Below are positions 36,640 to 45,981 of a stretch of DNA of 51,901 bases, in pieces. The number at the start of each line of letters is the position of its first letter. Position 1 is the stretch's first letter. The stretch lies in contig JALEZW010000054.1 in assembly GCA_022772675.1 (NCBI GenBank), forward strand, positions 1 through 51,901, given 5' to 3'. Below the pieces are notes generated by a model, which made no database searches, was not told where the DNA came from, and saw only the letters and a list, made by a program, of their open reading frames with translations. The DNA is from Agathobacter sp. (GTDB taxonomy: Bacteria > Bacillota > Clostridia > Lachnospirales > Lachnospiraceae). A program made the translations under genes and the position numbers.

Positions 36640-38274
36640 TTATTTTCCCAAATCGATTTTTCTAACGGTATCCCGGACCTTAAGAACGTAGGAAGGTGCT
36701 ACGGAAAGCTCGTCAATTCCCATTCGAAGGAAGGTTTCCGAAAGCTCCGTGTCTGCCGCAAGCTCACCGCAGATTCCAATCCATGCTCCGTTTTTGTGGG
36801 CATTATCCGCTGCCATTGCAATCAGCCTGAGAATTGCCTCATGATGGGTATCTGCGAAAACTTCCACATCCGGATTTTGTCTGTCACAGGCCAGGGTGTA
36901 CTGTGTCAGATCATTGGTTCCTACGCTGAAAAAGTCCACAAGGGGTGCCAGCTTATCGCTGATAATTGCCGCAGCCGGAGTTTCAATCATAATGCCAAGC
37001 TCCACATCCGGGGAAAATTCGATTCCCTCACCGGTAAGTTCCTTCCTGACCTCTTCACAGATCTCAAGGATTTGTCTGACTTCGCTTTCACTGGTAATCA
37101 TGGGAAACATAATTCCCAGTTTTCCAAAAACAGATGCCCGGTAAAGTGCTCTAAGCTGGGTCTTAAAAATCTCGGGACGGGTCAGGCAGATCCGGATTGC
37201 CCGCATTCCCAGCGCCGGATTTTCTTCTTTTTTCAGTCCGAAGTAATCCGCCTGTTTGTCCGCACCGATATCAAGAGTTCTGATGATGACCGGCTTTCCC
37301 GCCATGGTCTCAAGCACCTTTTTATAGGCGGAAAACTGCTGCTCCTCGGTGGGGAAATCGCTGTTTTCCAGATAGAGAAATTCACTCCTGAAAAGTCCGA
37401 TTCCCCCTGCATCGTTTGCCAGCACCGCACCTATGTGATCCACGCTGCCGATATTTGCGTAAATGTTGATTTTTGTACCGTCAACAGTCACATTTTCCCT
37501 GCCTTTCAGATTCAAAAGAAGCTTTTTATGCTCTTCATCCTCTTTCTGTTTATGGATGAATTTCTGCAGGGTTTCCTCATCCGGTTCCAGGTAAATCTCT
37601 CCAGTAAAACCATCCACAATGGCATTTTGTCCATCCCTTATTTCCCCTAAGAATTCCTCTCCCACACCGATTACTGCGGGTATATTCATATTTCCTGCCA
37701 GTATCGCCGTGTGGGAATTGGAGGAGCCGTAAGCGGTGACAAATGCAAGCACCTTATCCTTGTCCAGAGTTACGGTCTCACTGGGGGCAAGATCCTCTGC
37801 ACAAATAATTACTTTATCCTCCGATGCATTGTTTTCCTCCTTCTGCCCCATAAGGTTTGCAATCATTCTGTTGGAAATGTCCTTCACATCGGCACTCCTT
37901 GCCTGCATATAGGCATCATCCATGGCCGCAAACATTTCTGCAAAATGATCTGCGGTAACCGCAATGGCATACTCTGCATTGACCTTTTGGGTCTCAATAA
38001 TATTCTCGATAGAACCGTTATAATCCTCATCATCCAGCATCATCATGTGAACTTCGAAAATCTGCGCATTGGCTTCCCCTACTTCCTTTAACGCCTTTTC
38101 ATAGAGCTTTTTTATCTGCTCCCTTGTCTCATTTTTTGCGCATTCCACACGTTTTATTTCACCGGCGGTATCATTCCGGTGCACTCTTTTTACGGATAAA
38201 TCTTTCTTTTTAAAAATGGAAATCCTGCCAATGGCAACTGCACCGTATACACCCTTTCCCGCAAATTTTTTCAT
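36640..38274 (-). CDS. ptsI: PTS enzyme I (PEP-protein phosphotransferase)
   Basis: Enzyme I autophosphorylates with PEP and passes the phosphate to HPr. I start at MKKFAGKGVYGAVAIGRI, since GAGGTGG precedes that ATG (an upstream GTG lacks one). The 544-residue product has the N-terminal HPr-binding region, the active-site His in GSSNSHTAILAGNMNIPAV, and the C-terminal PEP-binding barrel (GIGLFRSEFLYLE, LDIGADKQ, FSVGTNDLTQYTLACDR). It is 18 bases after ptsH in the same direction. Confidence 0.97.
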   Translation of the reverse strand: MKKFAGKGVYGAVAIGRISIFKKKDLSVKRVHRNDTAGEIKRVECAKNETREQIKKLYEKALKEVGEANAQIFEVHMMMLDDEDYNGSIENIIETQKVNAEYAIAVTADHFAEMFAAMDDAYMQARSADVKDISNRMIANLMGQKEENNASEDKVIICAEDLAPSETVTLDKDKVLAFVTAYGSSNSHTAILAGNMNIPAVIGVGEEFLGEIRDGQNAIVDGFTGEIYLEPDEETLQKFIHKQKEDEEHKKLLLNLKGRENVTVDGTKINIYANIGSVDHIGAVLANDAGGIGLFRSEFLYLENSDFPTEEQQFSAYKKVLETMAGKPVIIRTLDIGADKQADYFGLKKEENPALGMRAIRICLTRPEIFKTQLRALYRASVFGKLGIMFPMITSESEVRQILEICEEVRKELTGEGIEFSPDVELGIMIETPAAAIISDKLAPLVDFFSVGTNDLTQYTLACDRQNPDVEVFADTHHEAILRLIAMAADNAHKNGAWIGICGELAADTELSETFLRMGIDELSVAPSYVLKVRDTVRKIDLGK

Positions 38275-38292
38275 TCTTTCCACCTCATTTTG

Positions 38293-38550
38293 TCACAGGT
38301 TTTTTTCAAAAAACTCCCTCATAATTCTGCAGGATTTCTCTTCATCACCGCCGGTAATTGTGACAGTAACGGTATCCCCCTGCTTTATCCCAAGTCCCAT
38401 AAGCATCATAAGCTTCGAGGCACCTGCGGTTTTTTCACCCTTTGTAATTGTAACATCACTGTCAAGTTCTTTCGCTGTCTTTGCCAGGAGCCCGGCAGGT
38501 CTTGCGTGAATTCCAAGCTCGTCAGTAATGGTGTAATCAAATGTTTTCAT
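38293..38550 (-). CDS. ptsH: HPr phosphocarrier protein
   Basis: The 85-residue product starts MKTFDYTITDELGIHARPAG: the His in GIHARPAG carries the phosphate from enzyme I. The Ser of GASKLMMLMGLG is the regulatory site of HPr kinase in Firmicutes and links to CcpA catabolite control. AAGGA precedes the chosen ATG; the frame upstream is not used. It sits between the EIICBA and enzyme I genes. Confidence 0.95.
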   Translation of the reverse strand: MKTFDYTITDELGIHARPAGLLAKTAKELDSDVTITKGEKTAGASKLMMLMGLGIKQGDTVTVTITGGDEEKSCRIMREFFEKNL

Positions 38551-38578
38551 CGTAACATCCTTCTTTCCTTGATTTATT

Positions 38579-38616
38579 GTCTGAGGGACAAAAAGCATTT
38601 TGACCCTTGTATCAAT
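38579..38616. repeat. Minimal 38-bp copy E of the palindromic repeat
   Basis: CTGAGGGACAAAAAGCATTT followed by TGACCCTTGTATCAAT: both ends of the family fused with no interior, forming one AGGGACAAAA/TTTTGACCCT hairpin. The EIICBA stop codon TGA (38614-38612) lies inside its TGATACAAGGG end. Confidence 0.85.
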
Positions 38617-40675
38617 TTATTTTTACCAGCTTTTCACCTACGGAAATCTTTCCGCTGTTTACGGCTCTTACTGAATCGTAATCCCCGGTGTTGCAAATGA
38701 TCATGGGCGTTGTTGTCTCATACCCTTCGCCTTTGATTCCATCAAGATCAAAGGAAATCAAAAGCTCTCCTTTATGAATCTCCTGCCCGTCAGATACATG
38801 GACATCAAAATATTTTCCTCCCAGTTTTACGGTATCAATGCCGATGTGCAGAAGAATCTCACAGCCCTGATCGCTCACCAGATTGATGGCATGCTTTGTG
38901 TCGAAGACCATTTCCACCTTTCCTCTGCAGGGGGAATACAACTTTCCCTCCTCCGGCTTAATGGCCACACCTTCCCCTAATATTTTCTGTGAAAATACCT
39001 CATCCTCCACCTCGGAAAGGGGAATGGCTGTCCCATTCATATAAGCACTAAGATCCATATTTACCGGTTTCTCATTTTCCATTTCCATAAAATCCAAAAG
39101 ATCAGACTTTATGACTGAGACCTTCGGTCCGTAGATCACCTGAACCCCATTTCCCTTTTTTATAACGGCAGATGCTCCACTTTCTTTTAACAGACTGTCT
39201 GTAACAAGAGAAGGGTCATTTACCGTAACCCTGAGTCTGGTAGCACAGCAGTCCAAATCCGAAAGGTTTTCCTTACCCCCCAGTCCCTGCAGAATCAGTG
39301 CACTGACCCTGTGACTGCTGCCAGAGGAAGCTGCCTCCTGCTTTTGCACTTCTGTCTCTTTGAAATCCTTTCTTGTGTAGAGTTTTGTTTCCCTGTCATC
39401 CTCTTCTCTCCCCGGCGTTTTCAAGTTGAATTTCCGAATTAAAAAATAAAATACGAAGAAATATACTACCCCGTAGAAAAGTCCTACCGGTATGATCCAT
39501 ACCCAGTTCGTTTTACTGCTCCCCTGTAGGATTCCAAAAAGGATCAGGTCAATAGCTCCTCCTGAAAAGGTCATACCAACCGTTACATGCAGAATATGCA
39601 TGATCATATAGGACAGCCCTGCCAGAACACAGTGAACGGCATACATAACCGGTGCAACAAAAAGAAATGTAAATTCCAGAGGTTCTGTGATTCCCGTAAT
39701 CATGGAAGTCAGTGCTGCCGAAAGAAGGAGACCTCCCACCTGTTTTTTCTTTTCCGGTCTCGCCGTCTTATACATGGCTAAAGCTGCTGCGGGAAGTCCG
39801 AAAATCATAAATGGGAATTTTCCCGTCATAAATCTCGCGGCTGATAGGGAAAAATGTTGTGTGCCCTTTGATGCCAGCTCTGCAAAAAAGATATTCTGTG
39901 CTCCCGAAACCATATTCCCATCAATCATCATGGTGCCACCCAGATCCGTCTGCCAGAAGGGCATGTAGAAAACATGGTGCAGTCCAAAGGGAATCAGTGC
40001 CCGTTCAATCAGCCCGTAGAGAAAGGTTCCCACATAACCGGATTCCAGAACCAGGTTTCCAAGATAGGAAATTCCACTTTGAACCACCGGCCAGATGAAA
40101 AACATTCCAATGCCTGCCAGAAGGTAAACCACCGCAGTGATAATCGGTACAAATCTGCTTCCACCGAAGAAGGAAATCACCTGCGGAAATTCAATTTTGT
40201 AAAACCTGTTGTGAAGAGCCGCCACACCAAGCCCTACAATGATTCCGCCAAAAACCCCCATCTGCAATGTGGTTATTCCAAGGACCCGGGTAACTGCATT
40301 TGCCGGCATTGCAGAAGCACCGCCTTTTAGCGTGATCAAAGCGCTGATTGCCGTATTCATGATCAGATAACCCACTGCTCCGGAAAGCGCAGCCACTGCT
40401 TTTTCCTTTTTTGCCATTCCGATTGCAACGCCCATGGCAAACAGCAGCGCCAGATTGTCAAACACAATACTGCCCGCAGCCTTCATTATAGTAAGGACTG
40501 CATAAATGATTCCGCCGGGTCTGATAATGCCCGTAAGATGATAGGCAGTAAGGGTGGTAGGATTCGTAAAAGAACTGCCGATGCCTAAAAGAAGTCCTGC
40601 AATGGGAAGCATTGCAATGGGGAGCATAAAAGATCTTCCAACCCGCTGCAATACTCCAAAGATTTTATCTTTCAT
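38612..40675 (-). CDS. PTS EIICBA permease, glucose/N-acetylglucosamine family
   Basis: The 687-residue protein has an EIIC membrane domain (about 1-410; VLQRVGRSFMLPIAMLPIAG, LIERALIPFGLHHVFYMPFW), EIIB (about 450-530; LSDLDCCATRLRVTV, phosphocysteine) and EIIA (about 545-687; CEILLHIGIDTVKLGGKYF, phosphohistidine). This is the fused arrangement of PtsG/NagE. GLHHVFY is common to glucose and GlcNAc porters and does not decide the sugar. GGAGG precedes the ATG. It leads an operon with ptsH and ptsI, an economical general-plus-specific PTS unit. No antiterminator site was found upstream. Confidence 0.92.
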   Translation of the reverse strand: MKDKIFGVLQRVGRSFMLPIAMLPIAGLLLGIGSSFTNPTTLTAYHLTGIIRPGGIIYAVLTIMKAAGSIVFDNLALLFAMGVAIGMAKKEKAVAALSGAVGYLIMNTAISALITLKGGASAMPANAVTRVLGITTLQMGVFGGIIVGLGVAALHNRFYKIEFPQVISFFGGSRFVPIITAVVYLLAGIGMFFIWPVVQSGISYLGNLVLESGYVGTFLYGLIERALIPFGLHHVFYMPFWQTDLGGTMMIDGNMVSGAQNIFFAELASKGTQHFSLSAARFMTGKFPFMIFGLPAAALAMYKTARPEKKKQVGGLLLSAALTSMITGITEPLEFTFLFVAPVMYAVHCVLAGLSYMIMHILHVTVGMTFSGGAIDLILFGILQGSSKTNWVWIIPVGLFYGVVYFFVFYFLIRKFNLKTPGREEDDRETKLYTRKDFKETEVQKQEAASSGSSHRVSALILQGLGGKENLSDLDCCATRLRVTVNDPSLVTDSLLKESGASAVIKKGNGVQVIYGPKVSVIKSDLLDFMEMENEKPVNMDLSAYMNGTAIPLSEVEDEVFSQKILGEGVAIKPEEGKLYSPCRGKVEMVFDTKHAINLVSDQGCEILLHIGIDTVKLGGKYFDVHVSDGQEIHKGELLISFDLDGIKGEGYETTTPMIICNTGDYDSVRAVNSGKISVGEKLVKIN

Positions 40676-40878
40676 ATGAATACCTCCATGCTTTGAACAT
40701 CATATGTTTATCTATTCCACAATTAAGCAGACAACATGCATGGGTTCTTCAAAAATTTTCAAAGATTTAAATTAATCATCCAAATTTCTTTCAGATATCC
40801 CCGGTTGCAATACTGCCCCCTCTATGGTATGTTTGTAATATGCTTTTCATAAAGTAGTACGAAAGAGGAGGATCTGAT

Positions 40879-42240
40879 TTGCAATACTCAGTTCAGGAAC
40901 TATTATGGTTTTTTATCGTTTATTCATTTCTCGGGTGGATCATAAGCACCGCAGCCACCGCATTCCGGGAGAAAAAATTTGTTGACGTGGGATTTCTCTA
41001 TGGCCCTTTTTGTCCTGCCTACGGCTTTGGTGCCGTACTTTTTGCCGTTTTTCTGGTGGAACTCAAAACCCGCCCCTTTTTCCTGTTTCTTGGCGGCGCA
41101 ATACTTTCTGCAGTTACCGCTCTTTTGACCGGCATTGTTTTGGAGCGGATGTTTCACCGGAAATGGTGGGATTATTCCCGTAAAAGATTCCATTTCGGCG
41201 GTTACATAAATCTCCCCTATACAGTAGTCTGGGGATTATCCGCTATTCTGTGTACCCATGTTATCAACCCGTTTTTGTGCCGGATTCTGTCCTGTATTTC
41301 CAGCCGCATTTCCGCAATCCTGCTGATTATTATTTACGCAGTTACGGTCATTGACCTGACTGGAAGCATCACGGGAATTATTGCCGTTAACTCCCGTATC
41401 CACAAGCTTTTCATCATCGAGGGGCTCTCGGAAAATCTGCAGAAGGCGGCCGACTTTATGGGGCAGGGTGTGACCGGGTGGGTGCTCAAACATTTTGAGA
41501 AAGCCTACCCGAATCTGAATATAAAAGAATTCTTAGCTGCCAGACGGGAACAGAAAAAACAGCTGGAGAGACAAAAAAACACCCCCGTTGTATTTGGTGA
41601 GGGATGCTCCTTCTATAAACTGGCCAGTATCTTTTTTATTGGTTCTTTTTTAGGGGACATTGTAGAAACGATTTTCTGTTATCTGACCACCGGGCGGCTT
41701 ATGAGCCGCAGCAGCGTTGTTTATGGTCCCTTCAGCATCGTCTGGGGTCTGGGCTGTTCCATCGCAACTGCCCTTTTGTACCAGTATCGTAACCGCAGTG
41801 ACCGCTACCTTTTTACCTGCGGTCTGCTGATGGGCGGTGCCTATGAATATATCTGCAGTGTTTTTACGGAGCTGGTGTTCGGTACCGTATTCTGGGATTA
41901 CAGCAAGTTTCGCTTTAATCTGGGCGGACGGATCAATCTATTGTTCTGTCTCTTCTGGGGGATTGCAGCAGTCGTCTGGATGAAGATGCTTTACCCGTTT
42001 TTATCCCGGTTTATTGAGAAAATACCGAAAAAAAACGGCGTTATTATTACCCGGATTCTGCTTGTCTTTATGGCTTTTGATATCACGGTTTCCGGTATTG
42101 CTCTGATCCGCTATAGCGACAGGCATTCCTCACAGTCCGGCGAAATACAGGAATCTGTTATTTCCACCGTTCTGGATGAACACTTCCCGGACGAAAGAAT
42201 GGAGAAAATTTATCCGAATGCCATACTTAGAAAAAAATGA
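40879..42240 (+). CDS. CmpB-type 'putative ABC transporter' membrane protein, duplicated
   Basis: The 453-residue protein has two homologous membrane halves: FFIVYSFLGWIISTAA...DVGFLYGPFCPAYGFG (about 10-175) and FFIGSFLGDIVETIF...SSVVYGPFSIVWGLG (about 245-415). WDYS(R/K)KRFHFGGYINL recurs as FWDYSKFRFNLGGRINL. This is the PF06541 family (named ABC transporter type IV/CmpB), whose function is not known. The start codon is TTG with AGGAGG eight bases upstream. It is a lone plus-strand gene, convergent with the ABC exporter pair. Confidence 0.82.
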   Translation: MQYSVQELLWFFIVYSFLGWIISTAATAFREKKFVDVGFLYGPFCPAYGFGAVLFAVFLVELKTRPFFLFLGGAILSAVTALLTGIVLERMFHRKWWDYSRKRFHFGGYINLPYTVVWGLSAILCTHVINPFLCRILSCISSRISAILLIIIYAVTVIDLTGSITGIIAVNSRIHKLFIIEGLSENLQKAADFMGQGVTGWVLKHFEKAYPNLNIKEFLAARREQKKQLERQKNTPVVFGEGCSFYKLASIFFIGSFLGDIVETIFCYLTTGRLMSRSSVVYGPFSIVWGLGCSIATALLYQYRNRSDRYLFTCGLLMGGAYEYICSVFTELVFGTVFWDYSKFRFNLGGRINLLFCLFWGIAAVVWMKMLYPFLSRFIEKIPKKNGVIITRILLVFMAFDITVSGIALIRYSDRHSSQSGEIQESVISTVLDEHFPDERMEKIYPNAILRKK

Positions 42241-42252
42241 TTAAGGTTATCG

Positions 42253-43899
42253 CTACCCTATCCTGACCACTCTGCCGGTTTCTGCATGAATTCTATGGGA
42301 TATGGATAGAACCGTCCTGTCTGCGGAAACCCTCTTTAAGGCCTTCATCAGACATTCTTCTGTCTGGGCATCAAGATTCGCTGTGATCTCATCCAGCAGA
42401 AGCAGGCGCGGCTCTGCCACAACCGCCCTTGCTATTGCCAAAAGCTGCAATTGTCCCTGGGAAAACATCTCTTCCGTACAATGGGTTTCATACCCGTGTT
42501 CAAAATCCATGATTGTATCGTCAATGCCTGCCATTTTTGCCGCAGTCCTTACCTGTTCCATGGATATGGAGGGATCAAACAATGTAATCTGGTCTTTTAC
42601 TGTCCCCGGCACCATATGAAACGTCTGCTCTACATAGCCAAACATTTTTCTTTTTTCTTTTTCCGGAATATTTATAACTTTCCTGCCACATATGTACACC
42701 TCTCCGCTCTGAGGCTCATAAAGGCCCAGAATCAGCTTAAATATGGTGCTTTTTCCAGAGCCGGTTCTTCCTAGAAGGGTTACCTGTTCGCCTTTTTTTA
42801 CTTCAAGGCTGAAATGATCCAGCACTTTATGATCTTCATATGCAAAAGTGACATTTTGAAAGGATACAACGCTCTCCTCTTTAGAATCATCTTCACACCT
42901 GGTGCGCCCATCATCCTTTTCAAAGGGAGGGATCTCATCAAACGCCAGAAATTCATTGATTCTGTGCACGCCTGCTATTGCTGACTGAATGGTCTGAATC
43001 TCCATTCCAAGGCTTTCCACCGGTGAAAATATCTGCGATATATAGTTAATAACAGCAACCGCTGTTCCTGCCGACATTCCAAAAAAGGCAAGAACCCCGG
43101 CATTACCTGATGCCGAAAGCAGCATCACAACTGCCACAACAACGGCATTTAAAATAAGAATTACCGGAGAATAAAGCGCATCAAAGAAATTTGTCTTCTC
43201 CATCGCCTGGTAACTTTCTCCAATATAGGTATCATATCGCTCTTCCATGTACTTTTCTTTTCCCAGGCTGTGAATGGTTCTTATATTGTGAAGGGTTTCC
43301 GGCACATGTCCTGAGGCACGGCTCACCGCACGGCGATTGCTAATCTGTGCCTTTAACATATTTTTCTGAACGATGCGTGTAAACCAGAACAGAAAGGGCA
43401 GAAGTACCACCAGCACCATCGCCAGCCCTCTGTTTTTAAACCATATGACTGCCATGATGCTTACAATCCTGCATGCATCTGCAAACATACTGATAATCCC
43501 GGACGTAAACAGATTCTCAACCGTATCCACATCCCCTACAAACCGGGAAACCACTGCCCCCGGTTCCTGATGATTCAGACCATCGGCTGTCATGTGAGTA
43601 AGTTTATCCATCAGTCTGCTTCTTAAGGCATGGGTGATTTTCTGGCCAAATACCGTGAGCATCACTTCCCTGACACTCTCCGCAGCTCCCGTAAGGGCGA
43701 CAAACAAAAAATACAAAAGCGTCAGCATCACCGGCAGTGTCTTTCCCCCGGTAATGGTATCTATGACTCTCGCAAGGACAAGCGGGGGTATAATGGACGT
43801 GATAATAGCACCTGAAACGGCGGCAACAATCCCTATGGACAATAAGATATGTTCCTTTATGGTAGACAAAATAACTTTTGTAACATTATCAGAGTTCAT
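42253..43899 (-). CDS. ABC exporter subunit (second half of heterodimer)
   Basis: The 548-residue protein has six predicted membrane helices (about 15-310) and an NBD with GRTGSGKST (Walker A), MFSQGQLQLLAIARA (signature) and RLLLLDEITANLD (Walker B). The signature LSGGQ is altered to MFSQGQ and the stop follows soon after the H-loop (ISHRIHAETGRVV), so the C-terminus is short. Divergent signatures are usual in heterodimeric exporters with one degenerate site. Its start overlaps the upstream subunit by four bases. Substrate unknown; drug or peptide export is typical of this class. Confidence 0.88.
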   Translation of the reverse strand: MNSDNVTKVILSTIKEHILLSIGIVAAVSGAIITSIIPPLVLARVIDTITGGKTLPVMLTLLYFLFVALTGAAESVREVMLTVFGQKITHALRSRLMDKLTHMTADGLNHQEPGAVVSRFVGDVDTVENLFTSGIISMFADACRIVSIMAVIWFKNRGLAMVLVVLLPFLFWFTRIVQKNMLKAQISNRRAVSRASGHVPETLHNIRTIHSLGKEKYMEERYDTYIGESYQAMEKTNFFDALYSPVILILNAVVVAVVMLLSASGNAGVLAFFGMSAGTAVAVINYISQIFSPVESLGMEIQTIQSAIAGVHRINEFLAFDEIPPFEKDDGRTRCEDDSKEESVVSFQNVTFAYEDHKVLDHFSLEVKKGEQVTLLGRTGSGKSTIFKLILGLYEPQSGEVYICGRKVINIPEKEKRKMFGYVEQTFHMVPGTVKDQITLFDPSISMEQVRTAAKMAGIDDTIMDFEHGYETHCTEEMFSQGQLQLLAIARAVVAEPRLLLLDEITANLDAQTEECLMKALKRVSADRTVLSISHRIHAETGRVVRIG

Positions 43900-45650
43900 C
43901 TGCCGTTCCCCCCTTTCGGAGATTTATCCGCCTGTGTGTTGTAGAGCCTGGCATATTCGTCACACTTTTTCATGATTTCATCATGTGTTCCTGCTACTGC
44001 TCTGCCATTTTCCATCCATATCACCTGATCCAGTTCCGGGAAAAGATAGAGTCTGTGGGATATGATAATTACGATACTGTCTCCCGCGAAACTGCGAAGG
44101 TTCTGAAACACCTGATTCTCTGTGTCCCTGTCCAGTGCAGAAAACGGGTCGTCAAGAATAAGGACCGGTCTCCTGTGACACAGGGTTCTTGCCAGTGCAA
44201 GTCTCTGGGCCTGACCGCCGGAAAGCCGGACTCCGGTGCTGCCCACAACCGTATCGCACCCCTGCTCCATCTCTTTCACTTCCCCGTCAAGACAGACTGC
44301 ACAAAGAAATTTCCACACATCATCATCGTCTCCCATTAACACATTATTTCTGACACTGTCGTTAAAAAGCTCCGGGTCATGTCCCAGATATCCAAAGATT
44401 CCTGCCCGCTGGTCCGGCTCCATCTCCCTTAATTCCCTGCCGGCAAAGGTAATCCTTCCCTCATACGGGTATTCACACAAAAATGTCTTTCCAAGGGTAG
44501 ATTTCCCGCTGGCAACTGCACCGGTAATCCCGATTATCTGTCCCGGTTCTGCAGAAAAAGTCACATCCTGATATATGGCAGTCCCATCAGGATAAGAAAA
44601 TCCAAGTCCTGCTGCCGCCAGTTCTCCCGGACCTGCTGCCGCAGTTTTATCGTCACATTGGGTATCTTTTAGAAGGGGTTTGATTCTTTTCCATGAAACC
44701 TGTGCTTTGTGAACAGCATTGAAGAGTTTGGCCGCATGGGATGATTTTTCCGAAAGCTTGGTAAAGCATGCTAAAAAGGTGGTAAATGCTGCAACATCCC
44801 AGGATTTCCAGCCTGTGCCAAGGATATTTTTACTACCGTAATACAAAATAAATATCGTTCCTGCCATAGATATGACTCTGTAAACAGGCGGAAAGGCCGT
44901 TCCCCATATATTTGCCCGGACAGCAGATTTCTCATAGGCAGAAAGTCTCTCCTCATAGGCTGCTTTTCTCTCCTGCTCACATCCATAAATCCTATAGGTC
45001 ACTGCATTGGAAGCCCTGTCAAGGGTTGCCATGCTGAGTGCACCTGCCTGCTTTTTAAAGGCAGCACCTGTCCGCTGAACCACAGTCTTCATTTTCTCCG
45101 CAATCACATAGGAAACCGGAGGAAAAATCATACTGATCAGTGCAAGTCTCCAGTCATAATACAGCAGCATTCCTGCATAGGCAGCCAGCGCGATTCCGGT
45201 ATCAAAGATCTCCGTCGTGAACTTTCTCATGCCCTCAGCACAGTCATCCACATCAAGAATTGCCTTGGTCATCACATCTCCGGCACCCTCCTGTTCCAGC
45301 TCTGCTCTGCTCTTGTGCACAAGGCTTCTATAGAGAACCCCTTTCATGCGTCTGTTCACATTGTTGGAAAAACGGCGTACATAGAATCTTTTCACGTATC
45401 TGGATATCTGCACGACAGCAATCGCTATGACGTAACTGATAACCAGCATAATCATCCTGGAAACTGCTGCTTTTCCACCCAGTATATCCACCAGACAACC
45501 TGTCATCTTTCCCTCAAACAGCGGTCCGGCCAATATGCCCAGATTATATAGGATTCCGGAAACTGTTATGATAAAAAGGACCTTCCACTCCCTCTTAAAG
45601 TAATAAGATATCCTGTCTGTCATTGCATTTTCTTTCGTTGTTTTTTCCAT
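43896..45650 (-). CDS. ABC exporter subunit (first half of heterodimer)
   Basis: The 584-residue protein has the exporter membrane domain (about 20-300) and an NBD with AVASGKST (Walker A), VRLSGGQAQRLALARTL (canonical signature) and PVLILDDPFSALD (Walker B with Asp in place of the usual catalytic Glu). The Walker A lacks the GxxGxGK glycines (ITGAVASGKST). With the downstream subunit it would form one complete and one altered ATP site. It overlaps that gene as ATGA. Region 45651-45727 upstream holds nothing recognisable. Confidence 0.88.
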   Translation of the reverse strand: MEKTTKENAMTDRISYYFKREWKVLFIITVSGILYNLGILAGPLFEGKMTGCLVDILGGKAAVSRMIMLVISYVIAIAVVQISRYVKRFYVRRFSNNVNRRMKGVLYRSLVHKSRAELEQEGAGDVMTKAILDVDDCAEGMRKFTTEIFDTGIALAAYAGMLLYYDWRLALISMIFPPVSYVIAEKMKTVVQRTGAAFKKQAGALSMATLDRASNAVTYRIYGCEQERKAAYEERLSAYEKSAVRANIWGTAFPPVYRVISMAGTIFILYYGSKNILGTGWKSWDVAAFTTFLACFTKLSEKSSHAAKLFNAVHKAQVSWKRIKPLLKDTQCDDKTAAAGPGELAAAGLGFSYPDGTAIYQDVTFSAEPGQIIGITGAVASGKSTLGKTFLCEYPYEGRITFAGRELREMEPDQRAGIFGYLGHDPELFNDSVRNNVLMGDDDDVWKFLCAVCLDGEVKEMEQGCDTVVGSTGVRLSGGQAQRLALARTLCHRRPVLILDDPFSALDRDTENQVFQNLRSFAGDSIVIIISHRLYLFPELDQVIWMENGRAVAGTHDEIMKKCDEYARLYNTQADKSPKGGNGR

Positions 45651-45727
45651 TTGCGCCGCCTTTAAATCTCCTGTGCCTACTTATGCAAGCATAGACCAAA
45701 TTCCGGAAAAAAATCAAGTTTTTCGTT

Positions 45728-45981
45728 CCTCCTTTGATACACGAATTGCTCCGTTGCTACGCAAGTCTACGCTTCGCTCCGGTCGGCGCAGAGCAGACAT
45801 CCACCGGATGTCTTGCGCCCCGCAATTCTACACACATTCGGAATCCGCTGATTTTCCAAGGAAAATCACAGGGTCATCAATCAAAGATTGACGACAGTCC
45901 TCATGTGTGTGCGGGTCAACAAGTCAGAACTCTTATCCTGCAAGCAGGAACGAGTTCTGACCTTTTGACCCTTGTATCATA
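45728..45981. repeat. Copy C of the palindromic repeat, overlapping the reverse transcriptase 3' end
   Basis: Nearly identical to copy A from TTTGATACAC to the right end CTTGTATCATA, but lacking the left terminal arm. The central module has the same orientation as copy A. The right 66 bases are read as the last codons of the reverse transcriptase gene. Confidence 0.88.
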
